This document shows, piece after piece, positions 58,497 through 64,000 of a stretch of 64,000 bases of DNA. The notes under the pieces were generated by a model that was not told where the DNA came from, did not search any database, and saw nothing but the letters and a program-made list of their open reading frames with translations. A program made the translations under genes and the position numbers. The stretch comes from Moraxella nasibovis. Its GTDB lineage: Bacteria > Pseudomonadota > Gammaproteobacteria > Pseudomonadales > Moraxellaceae. The DNA lies in assembly GCF_029581575.1 (NCBI RefSeq), contig NZ_CP089975.1:2163059-2227058 (forward strand), written 5' to 3'. The first letter of the stretch is position 1, and each line of letters opens with the position of its first letter.

Positions 58497-58964
58497 TCAT
58501 TTCTCAGCCGTCAAATCCGCATGGATATTGGCAAGCTCTGCCTGAAATGCCGCAATGTCCTGAAAATCTCGATAAATACTGGCAAAACGCACATAAGCAA
58601 CATCGTCCAATGATTTAAGCTCAAGCATGACCACCTCACCCAAGATCTTGCTAGACACCTCACGCTCGCCCATGTTGCGAAGTTTATGCTCAATGCGACC
58701 GATGGTGGCATCGATTTCATCGGTGGTGACGGGGCGCTTTTGCAGCGGCAGCGAAATGGAGCGTCTAAGTTTGTTTTGATCATAAGGCTCAATACGACCG
58801 TTTGACTTGATGATGCGTGGCATCACCACTTCCACCACCTCAAAAGTCGTAAAACGCTCGCCACACTCCGTGCATTGACGGCGGCGGCGCACCTGCGCAC
58901 CTGCTGCTGCCAGTCGAGAATCCATCACTTTGGTATCTATCGCATTACAATAAGGACAGTACAT
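58497..58964 (-). CDS. nrdR: transcription repressor NrdR
   Basis: Represses ribonucleotide reductase genes according to ATP/dATP. 155 residues: zinc ribbon Cys3, Cys6, Cys31, Cys34, followed by an ATP-cone. The nrdR-ribD order is widespread in Proteobacteria. Confidence 0.97.
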   Translation of the reverse strand: MYCPYCNAIDTKVMDSRLAAAGAQVRRRRQCTECGERFTTFEVVEVVMPRIIKSNGRIEPYDQNKLRRSISLPLQKRPVTTDEIDATIGRIEHKLRNMGEREVSSKILGEVVMLELKSLDDVAYVRFASIYRDFQDIAAFQAELANIHADLTAEK

Positions 58965-58973
58965 TTTAACCCT

Positions 58974-60377
58974 TTACTTTCCAATACAAAAACTTGAAAA
59001 AATCTTACCCAAAAGCTCATCCGCCGACATTTGCCCTGTAATCTCACCCAGTGCCTGCTGAGACAATCTTAGGCTTTCTGCCACCAATTCGCCTGCAAAA
59101 AACACGGTCAGCTGTTCCTTAGCGTCCAGCGTGTGAGCCTTGGCACGCTTGAGTGCGTCAATGTGTCTGGTACGAGCAATCAAGCTGTTTTCTGGCGGAT
59201 GAAAGCCTACTTTATCTTTAAGTTTTGCGATCAGCTCATCAATACCAAAGCCTGTTTCACATGAAACATAAACTGGCGCAATATCCACCCCAGCCACATC
59301 AAAAGTTTCACATGAAACATTCAAATCCTGCAACAAATCAGATTTATTGGCGACCATCAGTAGTTTTTTTGACACATCGTCAAAGTTTTCGGTGGCAAAT
59401 AGCTCTTTTGCCAACGCCACTGGGTCTTTTTCAGCCGCCGCATCATAAACCATCAATAGTACATCCGCCCGACTGATCGCATCGATGGCACGATGAATGC
59501 CAATTTGTTCAACCTTATCATCAGTCTGCCTTAGACCTGCCGTATCCGTCAAATGCACCGTCAAACCGTCCAGATTCACACGCTCTTCTAGCGTATCACG
59601 AGTCGTCCCTGCCACATCGGTTACGATGGCACGCTCCACGCCCGCCAGACGATTGAGCAGGCTGGATTTGCCTGCATTAGGCTTACCTGCCAGCACCACC
59701 TGCACACCATCACGCAAGAGCTGTCCTTGCTCAGCGGTCGCCAAAATACCGTCCAATTTCGCCAAAATGTCGTTGATTTTATTTTCGATCACACCATCGG
59801 ACAAAAAATCCACATCTTCTTCATCAGGAAAATCAATGCTCGCCTCCACATACAGACGCAGCGTGGTCAATTTTTCAAGCAACTCATTGATTTTATTAGA
59901 AAATTCCCCAGACAACGAGCGAATCGCACTGGTCGCTTGGGCAATGGAAGTGGCACTGATGGCATCAGAAATCGCCTCAGCCTGCACCAAATCAATCTTG
60001 TCATTTTCAAAGGCGCGCATGGAAAATTCGCCTGCGGTCGCCTGTCTTGCCCCCAGCTCAAAACAGCGAGCAAGCAGCAGATTTTGTAGCACGACACCGC
60101 CATGCCCCTGAATCTCCACCACATCCTCGCCAGTGAATGAATGCGGTGCTTTAAAATAAATCACCACCCCTTCATCGATGGTCGCCCCTTGTGCGTCTTT
60201 GAATTTGGCAAAATGGGCGTGGCGTGGCGTAAGCGTGGCTTTATCGGACATGGCACAGCCGATGGCGTATGCGGTACGCCCTGACAGACGAATCACACCC
60301 ACGCCGCCCTGACCGATGGGCGTGGCGATGGCAGCGATGGTTGGCTGCATGGGTGTGGTGGCGTTGGTGTTGGACAT
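58974..60377 (-). CDS. mnmE: tRNA modification GTPase MnmE
   Basis: With MnmG adds carboxymethylaminomethyl to U34 of tRNAs. 467 residues: N-terminal folate-binding domain, GTPase insert with GKPNAGKSSLLNRL and DTAGLRQTDD, and the C-terminal CIGK motif. ATG at 60377; a TTG further upstream is less likely. Two parS-like sequences lie within the gene. Confidence 0.96.
   Translation of the reverse strand: MSNTNATTPMQPTIAAIATPIGQGGVGVIRLSGRTAYAIGCAMSDKATLTPRHAHFAKFKDAQGATIDEGVVIYFKAPHSFTGEDVVEIQGHGGVVLQNLLLARCFELGARQATAGEFSMRAFENDKIDLVQAEAISDAISATSIAQATSAIRSLSGEFSNKINELLEKLTTLRLYVEASIDFPDEEDVDFLSDGVIENKINDILAKLDGILATAEQGQLLRDGVQVVLAGKPNAGKSSLLNRLAGVERAIVTDVAGTTRDTLEERVNLDGLTVHLTDTAGLRQTDDKVEQIGIHRAIDAISRADVLLMVYDAAAEKDPVALAKELFATENFDDVSKKLLMVANKSDLLQDLNVSCETFDVAGVDIAPVYVSCETGFGIDELIAKLKDKVGFHPPENSLIARTRHIDALKRAKAHTLDAKEQLTVFFAGELVAESLRLSQQALGEITGQMSADELLGKIFSSFCIGK
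59253..59268. other. parS-like site 1 inside mnmE
   Basis: TGTTTCACATGAAACA, one mismatch to TGTTYCACGTGRAACA, and a perfect palindrome except for its centre. Confidence 0.55.
59304..59319. other. parS-like site 2 inside mnmE
   Basis: AGTTTCACATGAAACA, two mismatches to the consensus, 51 bases from the first. Confidence 0.4.
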
Positions 60378-60461
60378 GATATGGCTCAATTTGACACTCT
60401 AACTTTTAATCAACCTTATATTGTAGCATTTTTAGTGAAAATTTTGGGAAAATCAGCACAA

Positions 60462-60490
60462 AAAAAATCCCGCCATCATGACGGGATTTT
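60462..60490. terminator. terminator between yidC and mnmE
   Basis: AATCCCG and CGGGATT flank CCATCATGA, with A- and T-runs. Lies just after the yidC stop on the minus strand. Confidence 0.8.
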
Positions 60491-60509
60491 CCAAGTTAGG
60501 CAATCAAGA

Positions 60510-62150
60510 TCACACTCTTGCTTGCATTTGCTTTTCAACACGCTTATTTACCCAGTGCTGATGCACCATACTAAACAGGTTATTCACCGTCCAGTAAAGC
60601 ACCAGACCTGCTGGGAAAAACAGCATAAACGCAGCAAAAATCAGCGGCATGATTTTCATCACCTTTGCTTGCATTGGGTCGGTAGGCTGTGGGTTTAATA
60701 GCTGCTGAATGAACATGGTCGCACCCATGATGATGGGTAGAATGAACCAAGGATCCATCGCAGACAAGTCCTTAATCCACAAAATCCACGGCGCATGACG
60801 CAGCTCCACAGACTCAACCAAACACCAGTACAACCCTAGGAAAATCGGCATTTGAATCAGAATCGGCAGACAGCCCGCCATCGGATTGACCTTCTCATCA
60901 CGATACAGCTGCATCATCTCTTGGCTCATCGCCATGCGGTCGTCGCCATGCTTTTCTTTAAGGGCTTGTAGCTTTGGGGCGATGGCACGCATTTTTGCCA
61001 TCGAGACATAGCTCTTATTAGACAGCCAGAATAAGGCGATTTTTACCAAAATGGTCAAACCAATGATTGCCCAACCCCAGTTGCCAAGCACCTTATGAAG
61101 CGCTTCTAGCACGGCAAACAAGGTCTTAGAGATCGGCCACAGCAGACCATAATCGACCGTCTTTTCAAGACCTGCCGCCACAGGCGCAAGCTCTTTTTGC
61201 ACCTTAGGACCTGCGTACAGCGTGGCATCCATCGTGATCTGCTTGCCAGCACCGACATTGATCAAGGGGCTGTTAAAGCCGATGAAATGATCGCCACCGT
61301 TGTCACGGCTATAAAACTGCGCATCAAAATCACCTGGCGTCCATGCAGACACAAAATAATGCTGAATGATGCCCACCCAGCCATCACGGCTGACGACATT
61401 AAGCTTGCCATCATTAAAGTCGGCAAATTTCAGCTTATTGTACGGGTCTTCAGGTGTGCCCCAAGCGCCGCCAAGATAAGTCGCCATACCCATCATGCCC
61501 TTGTCTTCAACCCCAGGGTCTGAGCTGTTGTCACGCTTTAACTGCGCATACATTTGACCCTGCCAAGCAGCCTGTGACGCATTGTTGATGTTATAGCTTA
61601 GATTGATGGGGTATTCACCTGCCTTAAAGGTGTAAGTCTTGGTGATGGTGACGCCATCTTGTTGGTGCGTCAGCGGCACTTCAAGCACTCCAGCACTACC
61701 CATCTCATAGTGAGTCTGCGGCGAGGTGTAAGTGGCACGCCCCGCCGAGGTGTCGATACCATTTTGCCCAATCAAACCTGACTGCGCCACATAAGTGCGA
61801 GCCTGAGATTCAAGCAGTACAAAGCGCTCTGGGCTATTGAGTGTGGCATCATACTGCTTTAAGGCGGCATGCACGATGTCGCCACCAACAGGGTCGATGC
61901 GGATGTCATAGCGGTCGGTGGAGACGCTGATGAGCGCAGATGAGGTCGCTGCTGGCGCATCGGTTGAGATGGTGTTGGCGGTGGCTGGCACATCACCCAA
62001 GGTGGCATTTGGCACATCTGCACCTGTCGTCTGAGTCGCCACTGGTGCAACTTTGGGGGCGTTAGCCATATCATCACGCCAAGCCAGCACGAGCAGATAA
62101 GTCGTGATTAAAATGGCAATGATGATTAAAATCCGAAGAATTTTTTGCAT
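60510..62150 (-). CDS. yidC: membrane protein insertase YidC
   Basis: Inserts proteins into the inner membrane with or without SecYEG. 546 residues: membrane anchor at about 7-24, Ala/Thr-rich linker (30-80), large periplasmic beta-domain (about 85-340), then five core helices with NPMAGCLPILIQMPIFLGLYW. ATG at 62150. Part of the rpmH-rnpA-yidD-yidC cluster. Confidence 0.96.
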   Translation of the reverse strand: MQKILRILIIIAILITTYLLVLAWRDDMANAPKVAPVATQTTGADVPNATLGDVPATANTISTDAPAATSSALISVSTDRYDIRIDPVGGDIVHAALKQYDATLNSPERFVLLESQARTYVAQSGLIGQNGIDTSAGRATYTSPQTHYEMGSAGVLEVPLTHQQDGVTITKTYTFKAGEYPINLSYNINNASQAAWQGQMYAQLKRDNSSDPGVEDKGMMGMATYLGGAWGTPEDPYNKLKFADFNDGKLNVVSRDGWVGIIQHYFVSAWTPGDFDAQFYSRDNGGDHFIGFNSPLINVGAGKQITMDATLYAGPKVQKELAPVAAGLEKTVDYGLLWPISKTLFAVLEALHKVLGNWGWAIIGLTILVKIALFWLSNKSYVSMAKMRAIAPKLQALKEKHGDDRMAMSQEMMQLYRDEKVNPMAGCLPILIQMPIFLGLYWCLVESVELRHAPWILWIKDLSAMDPWFILPIIMGATMFIQQLLNPQPTDPMQAKVMKIMPLIFAAFMLFFPAGLVLYWTVNNLFSMVHQHWVNKRVEKQMQARV

Positions 62151-62281
62151 GGAATGATTCCTAACAATGCGTTTGGGCACACATCAAGCGTGCTGTGATC
62201 AAAATTCGTCAATAAATTTTCTAAAACAAACCCTTTATTTTACTAAACTTTTGTGCAAAATCCTAGAAAATATTTGCAAAC

Positions 62282-62632
62282 TTAGCAAGAAACGCCATCA
62301 CAAAGCCCTACTTTCATCAGCCAATTTAGCCGAGAAGCATAGTCGTGAGCGCCAACATACACACCAAAACCCAACATCAAGGCAGCATCCGCACTGTGAT
62401 AGCGGTAGGCATACATCGGCACTGGCACAAAATCCACGCCATGCCCACCCCAAGGATGGCAGCTAAGCACCCGCCTGATCGTCAGCATCAGCCCCATCTT
62501 GGTGCCGTGCCAGATGAACGCCTGCCGACCATACTCTGAGCAGGTTGGGTAATAGCGGCAGCGGGCAGGCAGCAAAGGACTGATGGCTTTTTGATAAAAA
62601 CGGATTACGCCCAAAAAGATGCGCTTTAACAT
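62282..62632 (-). CDS. yidD: YidD membrane insertion efficiency factor
   Basis: Small membrane-associated protein helping YidC. 116 residues with FYQKAISPLLPARCRYYPTC, Cys-rich, and HPWGGHGVDFVP. It overlaps the rnpA end by seven bases. Confidence 0.94.
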   Translation of the reverse strand: MLKRIFLGVIRFYQKAISPLLPARCRYYPTCSEYGRQAFIWHGTKMGLMLTIRRVLSCHPWGGHGVDFVPVPMYAYRYHSADAALMLGFGVYVGAHDYASRLNWLMKVGLCDGVSC

Positions 62633-62991
62633 GAACGGCCGTATTTAATCTTAACTGTTTCAAAAAGCTGGGTGATCTCAGTAAAAATATCGCAGTCTTT
62701 TGTGTAGCTTTTCTTAACAATAAGCACAAGATCAACACACGCCAGCTCATTTTGGTTGAGTCGAAACGCTTCTTTGGTGACACGCTTTAAATGATTACGC
62801 ATGACGGCGTGCTTAAGCTTTTTTTTGGTGATGGCAAGTCCAAGCCTTGGGGTGTTTTTGTCATTATTTTTGACAAAGATCAAACAGTGCTCGGAGTGAA
62901 TTTTTTTGATGGGTGCATCAAACACCGCCTTAAACTCGGCAGGTTTTAGCAGCCTTTTGGACTTATCAAAGCAAAATAAAGAGGGGATCAT
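62626..62991 (-). CDS. rnpA: ribonuclease P protein component
   Basis: Protein subunit of RNase P. 121 residues, basic; LGLAITKKKLKHAVMRNHLKR holds the RNR-type motif, here with His in place of the third Arg region as in some relatives. ATG at 62991; the upstream extension is unlike the family. Confidence 0.94.
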   Translation of the reverse strand: MIPSLFCFDKSKRLLKPAEFKAVFDAPIKKIHSEHCLIFVKNNDKNTPRLGLAITKKKLKHAVMRNHLKRVTKEAFRLNQNELACVDLVLIVKKSYTKDCDIFTEITQLFETVKIKYGRSC

Positions 62992-63129
62992 GGCAGCCCT
63001 TTTGGGTTTAAAAACGCTCAGTATATCAAGCAAGCCTGAAAATTACCACCCCAGCTCACCAAGGGAGTCGCACAAAAGCTTGCGTGAGCGGAAAAGGGGT
63101 AGGTATGGAAAGCAAACGACAGATACAAA

Positions 63130-63156
63130 AAAAAGCACCAATAATGGTGCTTTTTT
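63130..63156 (-). terminator. hairpin between rpmH and rnpA
   Basis: AGCACCA and TGGTGCT around a short loop, with A- and T-runs. In the rpmH-to-rnpA direction it may be a partial terminator that lowers rnpA expression. Confidence 0.7.
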
Positions 63157-63175
63157 ATTCATCGCTGTTTTGTGA

Positions 63176-63995
<820 letters not shown>

Positions 63996-64000
63996 ATGAG
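63996..64000 (+). CDS. dnaA: possible start of dnaA, cut by the window edge
   Basis: ATGAG at the very end, with AAGGA three to four bases before. Gene order suggests dnaA; there is too little sequence to confirm. Confidence 0.35.

Overview
The window looks like a piece of a Moraxella-type chromosome (Moraxellaceae, Gammaproteobacteria). The inference rests on the gene set (gshA-tyrS, hemC-hemD-grpE-dnaK, recN, a ZnuD-type zinc receptor with a His-rich loop, nqrM, dprA), the moderate GC content, and the yidC-yidD-rnpA-rpmH run leading into an AT-rich DnaA-box region at the right edge. Species cannot be fixed from the sequence alone. No rRNA or tRNA gene was seen.

Layout. 0.1-11 kb is core metabolism and chaperones: gshA, tyrS, an acyl-CoA thioesterase with yggX, argH, a LytTR regulator, hemCD, grpE, dnaK. 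11-13 kb is an AT-rich accessory pair: an Xre-ImmA/IrrE protein followed by a frameshifted PIN-type gene. 13-17.5 kb holds a CreBC-type two-component system, creD with an unusual Gln/Thr/Pro-rich insertion, and an orphan nqrM; two copies of a structured 63-bp repeat flank creD. 17.6-23.3 kb is housekeeping (rlmB, recN, algH, ruvX, tusA, xerD). 23.3-28.1 kb is a restriction-modification island: a nuclease-methylase fusion, a three-domain specificity subunit carrying a long dinucleotide tract, and a HEPN-like gene. 28-33.6 kb has a methyltransferase, rarA and two transporters; one transporter start lies inside a perfect parS sequence. 33.5-35.5 kb has an HxlR regulator and its divergent quinone-reductase-like neighbour, both damaged, plus a DsbA-family protein. 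35.5-44.3 kb is an accessory metabolic region built around an AraC-type regulator; four promoters here share the same 38-bp double-site, tying an esterase, a lipoprotein serine hydrolase, a 3-hydroxyacyl-CoA dehydrogenase and an MFS/HlyD efflux pair into one probable regulon. An ohrR-ohr peroxide pair sits inside it. 44.9-51 kb: ribBA-like gene, a GlsB-type membrane protein, znuD, tsaC, dprA. 51.2-52.4 kb: an IS110-family element inserted in a dispersed repeat, whose 5' non-coding end can be read as a bridge RNA matching its own target. 52.6-63.3 kb: thrC, rsmB, fmt, ribE, ribD, nrdR, mnmE, yidC, yidD, rnpA, rpmH, nearly all on the minus strand and running away from the probable origin at 63.3-64 kb.

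How the parts fit. The right end is origin-proximal: three exact DnaA boxes beside rpmH, four more in the ribE-ribD gap, and six parS-like sites across the window. The strongest candidates for something new are the AraC regulon with its repeated operator, the IS110 element with readable guides, and the phase-variable fused restriction system.
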